Assembly (NCBI GenBank): GCA_965267435.1
Contig: OZ253960.1
Span: 6,758,001 to 6,822,000 of the forward strand
Source of the DNA: JAWPMT01 sp965267435
Lineage (GTDB): Bacteria; Bacteroidota; Bacteroidia; Cytophagales; Cyclobacteriaceae
DNA: 64,000 nucleotides
Reading direction: 5' to 3'
Shown here: piece after piece, positions 1-8,841 of the stretch
Numbering within the stretch: the stretch's first letter is position 1
Layout: each line of letters opens with the position of its first letter
The notes under the pieces: generated by a model
Seen by the model: only the letters and a program-made list of their open reading frames with translations
What the model was told of the DNA's origin: nothing
Database searches by the model: none
Translations under genes and position numbers: made by a program

Positions 1-2071
1 CCCAAAGCATGCCTGCCGACAAATCAGAGAAATCGCTGTTTGAGGTGTTGATGATGCGGTAGTCAATGACCAGCCCACTGTCCAATGATTCCCACGCCAT
101 TGTCGATTGTTCGATCTTAAGTCCCAATTCGTCACGATCAGTGAAGACGTTGTAGGTGTACAGGTCTGCGACAGAATTGTAAAGGGGTCTGATGGATTCC
201 TCCACTTCGAAGTCAAGGTTTTTGCCACTGCCAGACATCGTCGTGGGAGCATTGTCAGCAACATCGTCGTAAGACATCGAGAAGATCAGTCCGATTTGAT
301 CCGCGATTGTCGTGGATGCAAGCTCTAAGCCACTGCCAATCGTTCCAGAATTTACTAAGCCAAGCTCGCCATTACCCCCCAATGTGAGTAACACGTTGCC
401 GGCTTCGAAATCAAGGTAGTCAGGGGCAATCTGAACACTGAACTGTTGAAAATCGTCGTAGCCTTCATCTTCAAGGCCCACCCTTATTTCGATGATATCA
501 CCAGGCGTTGCATCCTCGCTGGCCTTGCCACGGATCCGGACAACTGACTTGGATTGTAAAGAGCCGAGTGATCCAAGGGAAACCTCCTCAAAAGTGATTT
601 CGTCGTCATAGGTTGTCAATCGGAGTGTCAGATCGCCAATGGAATCCAGGAAATTCTCTACGGTGAGATCTACAAAGATGGAATCTCCATAAAAGATTTC
701 TTCACCCACTGGGCCATACGCAGTAAATTCTGATATCCTGGCGGCTTTGAGGTTAGTGTTACTGACTGCTTCCTCGGCATTGAGGCGACCTTTGCCGAGT
801 TTGCCGGCCAGCAAAGGGCTGGAGTTGATACTGTAGATGTCATCTGCCGTCACCCGTACGCGCTCCATTACCTGCCGGGCATTGAGCTCGGGAAATTCGG
901 CTCGAACAAGGGCAGCGACTCCTGCGACGATTGGTGAGGCGAAGGAAGTACCATAATCCGATCCATATCCAGAGTTGGAAGTCGAGTAAATGGCGGAACC
1001 GGGAGCGGCAAGGTCCACCTTGTTGCTGTAAGTACTAAAGGACGCCTTCGAGTCCGCGTTGTCTGTGGCAGCCACTGAAAGGACATTGTCGTAGCTGGCG
1101 GGGTAAAACTCCACGTCTTTGTTGTTGTTTCCAGCTGCAGCCACTATGACTACATCATTTTCTAGTACGGCGTAGTTAATGATGTCCTGGTTGAATTGTG
1201 AGTAGGAATCAACCGATCCCCATGATAGGTTGAGTACATCGTAGTCGTTGTCTGCTGCGTACACAATCGCTTCGTAAGTCCCAAACGACAAGTTGGATTC
1301 AGATGTGAAAGCTTTGAGCGGTGCAAGCTTTGATTCGAAACCAAGTCCTGCGATCCCAACGCCATTGTCTGTATGAGCCGCGGCAAGTCCTCCTACGAGT
1401 GTGCCGTGCGCACTACCGTCAGCTTGCGGGTCGTTGTCCATGTTAGCAAAATCGTAACCCAGACGGTCGTCGATGTAGCCATTGCCATCATCATCAATGC
1501 CGTTGAGGAATTCCGTATCGTTGACATAGATGTTACCCGCAAGGTCCTCATGATCCATATCAGCGCCGGTATCGATTACACCGATGATTACATCGCTGCT
1601 ACCCCGTGTCACAGACCACGCTTCATAGGCTTTGATGACATCCAGATAACTCTGCTCACCATCGGCGGGATCTGCTTCAGGGTCGGACGGTACATAAAAT
1701 AACTGCTCCTGGTAGATGGGTTCAGCGTATAGGATGTTGCCAAATGACTCCAATTCTTCACACTTGGAGAGGACGTCTTCCCCTGGGAGAAGGTAGACTT
1801 TGTAGATGCCATCCAGGACAGATTTGGTATTCCTAGCTGCGTGAGTGGCGTTTGTCTTTAGTGGCTTTACTGCCTTGGTATCAAATGGTAGATTATTGGC
1901 ATTCAGTGTATTGGGAGCATTTCTCGCCATGGACTGGTCCACTTTGAATACCAGTACATCAGGTAAGATTGGAGGCCTCCCTTTGTGTGGAGTCACACTG
2001 TTCTGCCCGAAAACAGTTATGTGCAATAAAAGTTGCAAAAGGATGTATATGCTGGTTGATCCTTTTCTCAT
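1..2071 (-). CDS. Secreted subtilisin-family (S8) serine protease, C-terminus cut by window edge
   Basis: Reading from the ATG at 2071 leftward, the frame stays open to the window edge (690 complete codons). The N-terminus is a signal peptide with a hydrophobic stretch ending near VFGQ, followed by a propeptide-like region to about residue 140. The peptidase domain has the S8 triad in order: Asp167 in VIDTGAD, His222 in AHGTLVGG and Ser376 in GTSFASP. After about residue 410 come beta-rich segments that look like C-terminal sandwich domains; the end, where a type IX sorting domain might sit, is outside the window. It follows the SDR gene on the same strand by 42 bases. It is probably exported and degrades protein outside the cell. 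The domain call is secure; substrate and full length are unknown. Confidence 0.93.
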   Translation of the reverse strand, partial: MRKGSTSIYILLQLLLHITVFGQNSVTPHKGRPPILPDVLVFKVDQSMARNAPNTLNANNLPFDTKAVKPLKTNATHAARNTKSVLDGIYKVYLLPGEDVLSKCEELESFGNILYAEPIYQEQLFYVPSDPEADPADGEQSYLDVIKAYEAWSVTRGSSDVIIGVIDTGADMDHEDLAGNIYVNDTEFLNGIDDDGNGYIDDRLGYDFANMDNDPQADGSAHGTLVGGLAAAHTDNGVGIAGLGFESKLAPLKAFTSESNLSFGTYEAIVYAADNDYDVLNLSWGSVDSYSQFNQDIINYAVLENDVVIVAAAGNNNKDVEFYPASYDNVLSVAATDNADSKASFSTYSNKVDLAAPGSAIYSTSNSGYGSDYGTSFASPIVAGVAALVRAEFPELNARQVMERVRVTADDIYSINSSPLLAGKLGKGRLNAEEAVSNTNLKAARISEFTAYGPVGEEIFYGDSIFVDLTVENFLDSIGDLTLRLTTYDDEITFEEVSLGSLGSLQSKSVVRIRGKASEDATPGDIIEIRVGLEDEGYDDFQQFSVQIAPDYLDFEAGNVLLTLGGNGELGLVNSGTIGSGLELASTTIADQIGLIFSMSYDDVADNAPTTMSGSGKNLDFEVEESIRPLYNSVADLYTYNVFTDRDELGLKIEQSTMAWESLDSGLVIDYRIINTSNSDFSDLSAGMLW

Positions 2072-2113
2072 CTATGCGGTGTATGTTGTTTTGCTGGGGG
2101 GGACCTTAATTCA

Positions 2114-2911
2114 CTAGGTCACCGCCATCTTTCTTATCATTCTACTAAATGCTCTCGGCCAGAAGCGTTTCAGATAGATTCCCATCTTAATCTTCGCATC
2201 GGCGATATACACTTCTTCCTTATTCTTCCTGACGGCGTCCAGAATGCCCTTGGCGCATGCTTCTGCTGATATACCGTTGGCCTGTCCATCGTCCATTTTG
2301 TTTTGCTTGCTACCATCACCCTTCAGGGCATTGACCGAAATATTCGTTCGAATAAACCCTGGCACGGCTATGGTCACCTTGATATTGTCCTTGTGATGTT
2401 CTGCTCTCAGCGAGTCGTAAAACCCATGTAACGCATGCTTGGCGGCAGCATACGCTGATCTCAATGGCGAACTAATTATCCCAACCGCCGAGCTGACTAC
2501 TACATGGTGGCCAGACCCTTGTTTGATCATCCCCGGGAGAACTGCCTTGCTCAGTGCTATACTTCCGAAGTAGTTGACCTCCATAATCTGTCGATCGATC
2601 TCCAAGGTGGTTTCGATGGCCTTCTCACGTTGGCTTACTCCGCCATTGTTGATCAGCACGTCGATCCCTCCAAGCAGTTCTTCGGCTTCTTTGGCTTTGT
2701 CGGGCAATGAAGCACTGTCAGCAAGATCTAGGGTCAGGATTTGGACATTTTCCGGGTGGGCACACTGATTGCGAACACGCTCCAGTTCCTCCTTTCTCCG
2801 GGAGGAGATTACCAATTTCGCTTGTTCTTTATTCAGTTGATATGTCATCGCTTCGCCGATTCCCGAGGACGCCCCCGTTAACCAAATTCTTGCACTTTTC
2901 AGTGATTTCAT
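2114..2911 (-). CDS. Short-chain dehydrogenase/reductase (classical SDR)
   Basis: 265 aa, cytoplasmic, predicted NAD(P)-dependent oxidoreductase. The cofactor-binding TGASSGIG motif is at about residues 13-20, the strand-4 motif reads NNGG instead of the usual NNAG, and the catalytic Ser plus YAAAK (Tyr-x-x-x-Lys) follow at about 150-158. The C-terminal part is basic and resembles the DltE/YqjQ-type SDRs that act on lipids or on unknown substrates. It lies 25 bases downstream of folA in the same direction, so it is probably co-transcribed with folA and fmt. The substrate cannot be told from sequence. Confidence 0.9.
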   Translation of the reverse strand: MKSLKSARIWLTGASSGIGEAMTYQLNKEQAKLVISSRRKEELERVRNQCAHPENVQILTLDLADSASLPDKAKEAEELLGGIDVLINNGGVSQREKAIETTLEIDRQIMEVNYFGSIALSKAVLPGMIKQGSGHHVVVSSAVGIISSPLRSAYAAAKHALHGFYDSLRAEHHKDNIKVTIAVPGFIRTNISVNALKGDGSKQNKMDDGQANGISAEACAKGILDAVRKNKEEVYIADAKIKMGIYLKRFWPRAFSRMIRKMAVT

Positions 2912-2936
2912 ATAAGAATTACTTTAAAATTATAGG

Positions 2937-3440
2937 TCACAATTTCTTGTATGTAACAAAATCGAATGAGTGTAGATGTTTAGCGTCCGACGGGTGTTTT
3001 CGCCGTTGAACTTCCGTCCATATTTTCGCGTCAAAGTCAGGGAAATAGACGTCTCCGTCCACCATTGCCTCAATCTCTGTTAGGTAGATAGTGGTGGCAA
3101 CTTCAAGGCCCAGACGATATATCTCGCCTCCTCCAATGATAAAGGCTTCCTCCTCTCCGCGCCCTCTGGCGAGATCGAGGGCTTGTTCCAAACTCTGTAC
3201 GACAAATACGCCATCTGCTACGTCATAATGCGGCTGTCGGGTAATGACGATATTCGTCCTCTTCGGTAGGGGCCTGAAAGCGTGCGGGAGTGATTCGTAA
3301 TTTTTTCTACCCATGATGACGTGATGTCCCCTGGTTGTGTCCTTGAAGAATTGGAAGTCGTCCGGGAGATGCCAGGGTAGATCATTGTCGCGTCCAATGA
3401 CTCTGTTCTGGCTCATGGCCGCTATCATGGATATTTTCAT
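2937..3440 (-). CDS. folA: Dihydrofolate reductase
   Basis: 167 aa, the normal length for bacterial DHFR. It reduces dihydrofolate to tetrahydrofolate with NADPH. Visible signatures are the N-terminal MISMIAAM-like strand, NRVIGRDNDLPWHLPDD with the acidic active-site residue, the MGRKNYESLP loop after helix C, and IIGGGEIY near residue 100 that binds the cofactor. The start is only 4 bases from the fmt stop, which fits co-expression of two genes of one-carbon metabolism (fmt uses 10-formyl-tetrahydrofolate). Family assignment is firm. Confidence 0.97.
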   Translation of the reverse strand: MKISMIAAMSQNRVIGRDNDLPWHLPDDFQFFKDTTRGHHVIMGRKNYESLPHAFRPLPKRTNIVITRQPHYDVADGVFVVQSLEQALDLARGRGEEEAFIIGGGEIYRLGLEVATTIYLTEIEAMVDGDVYFPDFDAKIWTEVQRRKHPSDAKHLHSFDFVTYKKL

Positions 3441-3444
3441 GTTT

Positions 3445-4374
3445 TTATGCTTTCAAACCTCTCAATAAATCAGCTGTAGGCATTTTTTTCTTCCCTTCGA
3501 GCTGCACCTCGTCAAGGCGCAACTGGTAGTCTTGACACTGGACGCGCAATTCCCCATTATCCTGAAATAGCTCTCCGATGGGTCTGTTGGAGCCTTTCGA
3601 GAGCACTGTGGCGTGGAAAACCTTCAGGTTTCGACCCATGAAAGTTGTCCAGGCAGAAGGGTATGGACTGAGCCCGCGAATATGATTTCGAACCAGCTCT
3701 GCAGGTTGATCCCATTGGATTTGGCAGGTTTCCCGGAAAATCTTTGGTGCTGGTTTCAGCTCTTGCGATTCATCTTGTTCCACTTGAGGGTAATTGCCTT
3801 CTTGGATGGCTCTTATCGTTCGAAGTACGAGATGTGACCCTTTATCCATGAGTCGTGCATAGAGAGAGCCCGCCGTATCGTCATACGCTATCGGTACACG
3901 TTCCTGGAAGATGATCATTCCTGTGTCGATGGCGTGCTTAAGGAAAAATGTGGTGACACCGGTTTCGCTCTCGCCATTCATTATTGCCCAGTTGATCGGG
4001 GCTGCTCCTCGATATTGGGGTAGGAGCGAGGCATGGAGGTTGAAAGTGCCTATTGGCGGCATATTCCAGACTGCCTCCGGTAGCATCCGAAATGCTACCA
4101 CTACCTGTACATCGGCTTCCAGGGAGCGCAGATGTTCCTGAAAGCCTGGATCCTTAAGGTTGGTCGGTTGGAGTAGGGGTAGGTTATTGGCCACCGCATA
4201 GTCCTTCACGGCAGAAGTGGCTAGTTTTTTTCCACGCCCCTTTGGCTTATCGGGAGCCGTGATCACGCCCACAATGTTGTGGCCATGGCGGACAAGGATG
4301 TCGAGACTCGGAACTGCGAATTCCGGAGTGCCCATGAATACGATGCGCAGAGGTAGTTCGGGTGCTTTGGTCAT
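3445..4374 (-). CDS. fmt: Methionyl-tRNA formyltransferase
   Basis: 309 aa, full length. It transfers a formyl group from 10-formyltetrahydrofolate to initiator Met-tRNA. The N-terminal formyltransferase domain shows RIVFMGTPEFAVPSL at the start, the catalytic HASLLPQYRGAAPINWAI segment (Asn and His) near residue 110-128, and the HAIDTG loop with the catalytic Asp at about 147-152. The C-terminal tRNA-binding barrel follows from about residue 205. Its ATG at 4374 directly abuts the namZ stop at 4375, giving zero spacing and strong evidence for translational coupling. Confidence 0.97.
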   Translation of the reverse strand: MTKAPELPLRIVFMGTPEFAVPSLDILVRHGHNIVGVITAPDKPKGRGKKLATSAVKDYAVANNLPLLQPTNLKDPGFQEHLRSLEADVQVVVAFRMLPEAVWNMPPIGTFNLHASLLPQYRGAAPINWAIMNGESETGVTTFFLKHAIDTGMIIFQERVPIAYDDTAGSLYARLMDKGSHLVLRTIRAIQEGNYPQVEQDESQELKPAPKIFRETCQIQWDQPAELVRNHIRGLSPYPSAWTTFMGRNLKVFHATVLSKGSNRPIGELFQDNGELRVQCQDYQLRLDEVQLEGKKKMPTADLLRGLKA

Positions 4375-5526
4375 CTAATCGTACAGGAGGTATTGTTGGC
4401 GCAGTTGTATGAACTCATCGAGTTGAGGCTGCCATGAGGCTCTGATCTTCGCTTCACTCCAGCCGTCTTCTATTTGCTGCTGCAATGAAGACACACCGGC
4501 CAGTCGCGCGAAGTAAGGTTTGAAGAAATCATCCCCCATTTTTTGGTAGAAATCAATGACAGGCTGTACAGTGAACTTATATTGGATGCTATCGGCACCA
4601 TAATCGACGCCGTAGCACTTCTCATTTTCAAAAATCGGATTCGCCGCACCTGGGCGAGATCTCGGCACGAAATGGTAAGCTGTATCGGGGTAATCCGGGT
4701 GGCCGATATGTTGGAAGGCCTTGTCTGTACCTCTTCCCACTGAACACATCGTTTGCTCAAACAGACAAAGGCTCGGATACCACGCTATGCTCATATCGTC
4801 CGGGAGGTTGGGAGACGGCTTCACAGGAAGCGAATAGGGTATGGCGTGCTCCCAGTTGGAGCAGGGAATTACCTGCACATCGCATCGCAGACCACTTTCC
4901 AACCACCCTTCTCCGTTGATCATCACTGCGAATTCGCCTGGTGTAAGTCCATGTACGATCGGTACGGGGTGCAACCCAACGAACGATCGGTGATTAGCGG
5001 TGTCTAACACCGGCCCATCCACGTAGCTGCCGTTGGGGTTTGGCCGGTCAAGGACGATCAGGGGTAGGCCCGCCTTTGCACATGCATCCATTATATATGT
5101 CATGGTGCTGATATAGGTATAGAACCTGGCGCCCACATCCTGAATATCGAATATCACGATGTCCAGGTCGGACATGTCTTCACCAGTAGGTTTTCTGTGA
5201 CTACCGTAGAGTGAGATCAGCTGAAAAGCCAGTTCCTGGTCCTCGTACTCCACGTGCTCACCAGCGTCGGCAACACCCCTGAAGCCATGCTCAGGGGTGA
5301 ATACTTTGGTGATGTTCACACCTCGACTCATAAGCGTGTCGATCAAATGCGTTTCGGCGATGAGACCCGTGTGATTCGTGCAAATACCCACACGTTTGCC
5401 TTCAATCAGTGGCAGATAGTCTTCCAATGAATAGGCGCCCGGCAGCACCTCTTGAGTATGTCCCTCAGGTTGATAACAGGATAGTGTCAAGAGCCCAACC
5501 ATTAGGATCAAATAATTTCTTACCAT
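4375..5526 (-). CDS. namZ: DUF1343 exo-beta-N-acetylmuramidase (NamZ/YbbC family) lipoprotein
   Basis: Members of this family (formerly DUF1343, now GH171) remove N-acetylmuramic acid from peptidoglycan chain ends in the periplasm. I place the start at the ATG at 5526 (383 aa): it gives a compact lipoprotein signal, MVRNYLILMVGLLTLSC, while the longer frame needs a TTG at 5556. Family marks are RVGICTNHTGL, the VFTPEHGFRG segment, and the DIQDVGARFYTYI and LDRPNP stretches. It heads the minus-strand run into fmt with no gap and is divergent from the LolC/E-like gene about 40 bases away. Function is inferred from family; the fmt linkage is probably only operon layout. Confidence 0.9.
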   Translation of the reverse strand: MVRNYLILMVGLLTLSCYQPEGHTQEVLPGAYSLEDYLPLIEGKRVGICTNHTGLIAETHLIDTLMSRGVNITKVFTPEHGFRGVADAGEHVEYEDQELAFQLISLYGSHRKPTGEDMSDLDIVIFDIQDVGARFYTYISTMTYIMDACAKAGLPLIVLDRPNPNGSYVDGPVLDTANHRSFVGLHPVPIVHGLTPGEFAVMINGEGWLESGLRCDVQVIPCSNWEHAIPYSLPVKPSPNLPDDMSIAWYPSLCLFEQTMCSVGRGTDKAFQHIGHPDYPDTAYHFVPRSRPGAANPIFENEKCYGVDYGADSIQYKFTVQPVIDFYQKMGDDFFKPYFARLAGVSSLQQQIEDGWSEAKIRASWQPQLDEFIQLRQQYLLYD

Positions 5527-5566
5527 AAGTGCAATTGCGGCTAATATTGCGTTCAAAGTTATTGTA

Positions 5567-6784
5567 TTGAACTTACCCTACTTCATATCCTCCAGAATAT
5601 CCCATCAGGCGAAAGGATCATTTTCTACGGTCATTACCAGGGTAGCTGTGGTGTCGATAGCGCTGAGTGTTGCATCGCTATTGCTGGCCTTTATGATACT
5701 GTTGGGGTTCCAGGATAAGATCAAGGATAAGATCTACAGTTTCAGTGGTCACTTGCTTGTAAGTAAGTATTCTCTCAGTACCTCCTACGAGGAGACTTCC
5801 CTTTTATTGACAGATGAGTTGAAACAGACGATTGAAGAGGTGGAGGGCGTGACTCACTGGCAACCCTATGCCTTTCGTGCCGGGCTCCTGAAGACACCTG
5901 AAGAAGTACAGGGGGTATTGCTCAAAGGCGTCGGCACTGAGCAGGATTCACTGGCCTTCAAAAGACACCTCATTTCTGGCCGTATGCCCAAAGTCGGCGG
6001 AGAGCGGTACAGCACCGAAGTGGTCCTGAGTAAGCGCATTGCCAAATACTTACGGTTGCAGGAGGGGGACGATGTTCTGATCTTTTTCATACAGACACCT
6101 CCCAGATACAGGAAACTACAGATAGTTGGTATCTATGAAACGGGGCTTGAGGAGTTTGACGAAAATGTCATTTACGGAGATATTGACCTCATACGCCGGA
6201 TCAATGGCTGGGAGTCCAATGAGATTGGGGGTATCGAGTTGTTTGTCAATAGCATTCGGCAGGTGGACGGGACGCGAGATGCTGTAGCCAATGTCCTCAA
6301 CTACGATCTTTTTGTGGAAAAAGTAAGTGAGCGCTACTTGCAGATTTTTGACTGGCTGTCGCTACTCAACCGAAACGTGGCCATATTTCTGGTCCTGGTC
6401 CTTTTTGTATCGGCCTTTAGCATGGTGTCCATTCTCCTGATACTCATCATGGAGCGCACGCAAATGATTGGGGTCCTCAAAGCGATGGGTGGGTCCAATG
6501 AACTATTGCAGAGGATATTTATGGCCAATGGCCTGCGCCTGGTGGTTCGGGGTCTGGGATGGGGAAATGTCATTGCCGTGGCGCTGGGACTGGCCCAGGA
6601 CCGTTTCAAACTCATTCCGCTGGATCCGGCGAGCTACTATATGGACCGCGTCCCAATAGAATTTGAGTGGATGGCGTTCGTAGGTGTGAATGCCCTGGTA
6701 GTCCTGTTGATTGGCGTAGCGTTGTTTATCCCATTGGCAGCTATCTCGAGGATTGACCCAATCAAGTCCATTCGGTTTGATTGA
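5567..6784 (+). CDS. LolC/LolE-like ABC transporter permease (FtsX/MacB fold)
   Basis: 405 aa inner-membrane protein. One transmembrane helix near residues 22-48 is followed by a large periplasmic domain (about 50-270) and three C-terminal helices, the FtsX/MacB layout used by lipoprotein-release and cell-division ABC systems. The conserved N-terminus NLPYFISSRIS matches LolC/E proteins, which pass lipoproteins to the outer-membrane carrier LolA. No ATG is in position, and the start is a TTG at 5567. No ATPase gene is adjacent, so a LolD partner must be elsewhere. The 3' end overlaps the convergent glycosyltransferase by 23 bases. Confidence 0.88.
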   Translation: MNLPYFISSRISHQAKGSFSTVITRVAVVSIALSVASLLLAFMILLGFQDKIKDKIYSFSGHLLVSKYSLSTSYEETSLLLTDELKQTIEEVEGVTHWQPYAFRAGLLKTPEEVQGVLLKGVGTEQDSLAFKRHLISGRMPKVGGERYSTEVVLSKRIAKYLRLQEGDDVLIFFIQTPPRYRKLQIVGIYETGLEEFDENVIYGDIDLIRRINGWESNEIGGIELFVNSIRQVDGTRDAVANVLNYDLFVEKVSERYLQIFDWLSLLNRNVAIFLVLVLFVSAFSMVSILLILIMERTQMIGVLKAMGGSNELLQRIFMANGLRLVVRGLGWGNVIAVALGLAQDRFKLIPLDPASYYMDRVPIEFEWMAFVGVNALVVLLIGVALFIPLAAISRIDPIKSIRFD

Positions 6785-7529
6785 GAGCAACCGGCTGGTA
6801 CTTTTTGAAAAGGCTGCGCACTTTCATCTCTATCACTCCCAATACCGCCTCCCGGAATATCGACGGAGACATCTTTGACTGACCACGGGCCCTATCCGTA
6901 AATATGATAGGGACTTCCTTGATCTTGAAGCCATGCTTCCACGCTGTGAACTTCATCTCTATTTGAAAGGCATAACCTATAAAATGTATTGTGTTGCTAG
7001 GGTCGATTGTCTCCAGCACACGTCGATGATAGCACTTGAACCCAGCAGTGGAGTCATTGATGGGCAAACCGGTGATCAGTTTGACATATAGACTGGCGCA
7101 GTAAGACATCAGTACGCGCCCAATCGGCCAATTGACGACGTTTACCCCTTTGATATAACGGGATCCGATGGCCATGTCAAAACCTTCCTGCTTGCAGGCT
7201 TTGAGAAGATGCACAAGGTCCTGAGGGTTGTGAGAGAAATCGGCGTCCATCTCGAAGATGTAGCTGTAACCCTTTTCCAATGCAAACTCAAAACCCTCGA
7301 TATAGGCGGTGCCAAGCCCCAGTTTCCCCTCTCTTTCGATCAGGTACAATCCACGGTAGGCGTCCTGCAGCTCCTTCACGATCTCAGCCGTTCGGTCAGG
7401 AGAGTTGTCATCGATGATCAGTACGTCAAACGGATCTGTCAGAGAGAACACCGACTCGATGATCTCCTCCACGTTCTCACGCTCGTTGTACGTCGGTATG
7501 ATTACTAAGCTGTCGGTCAAGGGCCTCAA
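6762..7529 (-). CDS. Polyprenol-phosphate mannosyltransferase-like GT2 glycosyltransferase (Dpm1 type)
   Basis: 255 aa soluble GT-A-fold enzyme, expected to move a sugar from a nucleotide donor to polyprenyl phosphate at the inner face of the membrane. Signatures: VIIPTYNERENV at the N-terminus, DDNSPDRT, the GLGTAYIEGF motif, the metal-binding FEMDADFSHNP (DxD) near residue 93, and the conserved SRYIKG and DSTAGFKCY. It lacks the membrane domain of GtrA-type fusions. The start is a TTG at 7529; no in-frame ATG precedes the conserved strand. It is convergent with the LolC/E-like gene and divergent from the HAD phosphatase. Confidence 0.9.
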   Translation of the reverse strand: MRPLTDSLVIIPTYNERENVEEIIESVFSLTDPFDVLIIDDNSPDRTAEIVKELQDAYRGLYLIEREGKLGLGTAYIEGFEFALEKGYSYIFEMDADFSHNPQDLVHLLKACKQEGFDMAIGSRYIKGVNVVNWPIGRVLMSYCASLYVKLITGLPINDSTAGFKCYHRRVLETIDPSNTIHFIGYAFQIEMKFTAWKHGFKIKEVPIIFTDRARGQSKMSPSIFREAVLGVIEMKVRSLFKKYQPVALNQTEWT

Positions 7530-7588
7530 ATTGAATTTGGAAAATAATTATTATTTATTGCGTGACTCATACCTTTTAACAATTATTG

Positions 7589-8095
7589 ATGAAAAAGGCC
7601 TTCTTTTTTGATAGGGACGGTATTATAAACATCGACAGGGGTCGTTACACCTACCTGATTGATGATTTTGAAATCAATGAAGAGGTCATAACTCTCATGC
7701 GCCGTCTGAAATTTGACGGGTTTTTGCTAATTGTGGTTACAAATCAGGCCGGTATAGCAAAGGGTGAATACAACAGGGAACAAATGCATGCCTGTCATCA
7801 ATACTTTCAGGAAACATCGGGAAATCTGGTGGACAAATTCTATTACGCCCCGGATCATCCCACTTTTTCCGAGTCGCTAAGCAGAAAACCCGACAGCCTC
7901 ATGTTCGAGCGGGCGATTTCGAAGTTTGGTATTGATGTTTCTTCAAGCTGGATGATTGGCGATATGGAGCGTGACATCATGCCTGCGAGGAAACTAGGCA
8001 TACGCACGATTCGACTTAGTGAAGACCAGGTCGACACGGAGGCAGATTATCAAGTCCGAAGTGTAAAAGAGGTGACAGAGGTCCTCAATCGCTGA
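7589..8095 (+). CDS. HAD-IIIA phosphatase, heptose-bisphosphatase (GmhB)-like but lacking zinc cysteines
   Basis: 168 aa. The ATG at 7589 is used rather than the TTG one codon before. HAD motifs are clear: FFDRDGIIN (nucleophile and acid/base Asp), VVTNQAG (motif II), and MIGDMERDI (motif IV). GmhB and HisB-N relatives carry a zinc loop with three or four Cys around a YCPHHP-type motif; here the equivalent is YYAPDHPTFSESLSRKP with no Cys, so the zinc site seems lost. Likely a sugar-phosphate or related small-molecule phosphatase; GmhB activity is plausible but unproven. Its end overlaps the convergent UDG-like gene by 11 bases. Confidence 0.82.
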   Translation: MKKAFFFDRDGIINIDRGRYTYLIDDFEINEEVITLMRRLKFDGFLLIVVTNQAGIAKGEYNREQMHACHQYFQETSGNLVDKFYYAPDHPTFSESLSRKPDSLMFERAISKFGIDVSSSWMIGDMERDIMPARKLGIRTIRLSEDQVDTEADYQVRSVKEVTEVLNR

Positions 8096-8678
8096 ATCCC
8101 AATTCCTTGATACGCTCTTGCAGGGCTGGCAACAATGAACGTTCAAACCATGGGTTTTTGTGAAGCCAAGGCCGGTTTCGGGGAGATGGGTGCGGTAAAG
8201 GTATTGTTGCCGGCAGATAGGATGCATAGTCTTTCACCCTTTCGGTGAGACTTTTTTCTCCGCTCTGCGGAAGGTATCGCTTTTGTGCATACGCGCCAAT
8301 AAGCAAAGTCAGCTGCACTTTCGGCATCTGGGCCAGCATTTGATGGTGCCATTGGGGAGCACATTCTGATCTGGGTGCGAGATCGCCGGACTTGCCTTTC
8401 CCCGGGTAGCAAAAGCCCATAGGCATAAGCGCAACGCTGTCGGGATCGTAAAAGACTTCATGGTCAATACCTAGCCAGGTTCTTAATAGTCTTCCACTGG
8501 GGTCATCCCATGGAATGCCGGTTTCGTGGACCTTGGCTCCTGGAGCCTGGCCTATGATGAGCAGCCTTGACCTTGCCGAAAACTGGAAAATGGGTCTTGG
8601 ACCCAAGGGCAGGAAGGCGTTGCATATCTCGCAGGCAGCGATTTGCCGTCGAAGTAATTCTGTGTTCTCGTCTTTCAT
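8085..8678 (-). CDS. Uracil-DNA glycosylase superfamily protein
   Basis: 197 aa. It carries the superfamily motif IIGQAPG near residue 42 (motif 1, with the following GIPWDDPSGRLLRTWL) and a C-terminal HPSPRN (motif 2, minor-groove loop). The CEICN near residue 16 is only half of the Cys pattern seen in [4Fe-4S] family-4 enzymes, so the cluster may be absent. The annotation seen for close relatives is uracil-DNA glycosylase family protein. It would remove uracil or a damaged base from DNA, but the exact specificity is open. It is tail-to-tail with the HAD phosphatase (11-base overlap). Confidence 0.85.
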   Translation of the reverse strand: MKDENTELLRRQIAACEICNAFLPLGPRPIFQFSARSRLLIIGQAPGAKVHETGIPWDDPSGRLLRTWLGIDHEVFYDPDSVALMPMGFCYPGKGKSGDLAPRSECAPQWHHQMLAQMPKVQLTLLIGAYAQKRYLPQSGEKSLTERVKDYASYLPATIPLPHPSPRNRPWLHKNPWFERSLLPALQERIKELGFSD

Positions 8679-8841
8679 GATAAAGGTCCGTTTTCCGAAG
8701 ATAAGCGATTGTCAACCGAAGTTCATCCACATTCTCTGGCGCTTTGTTAGACCCTCTTTCATCCGAAGAATGGCACTTCCAGCTAAAGCAGTGGAGCTTT
8801 TGGACGATAATAAGTAGATTGGCAAAAAATCCAATTAGTCA

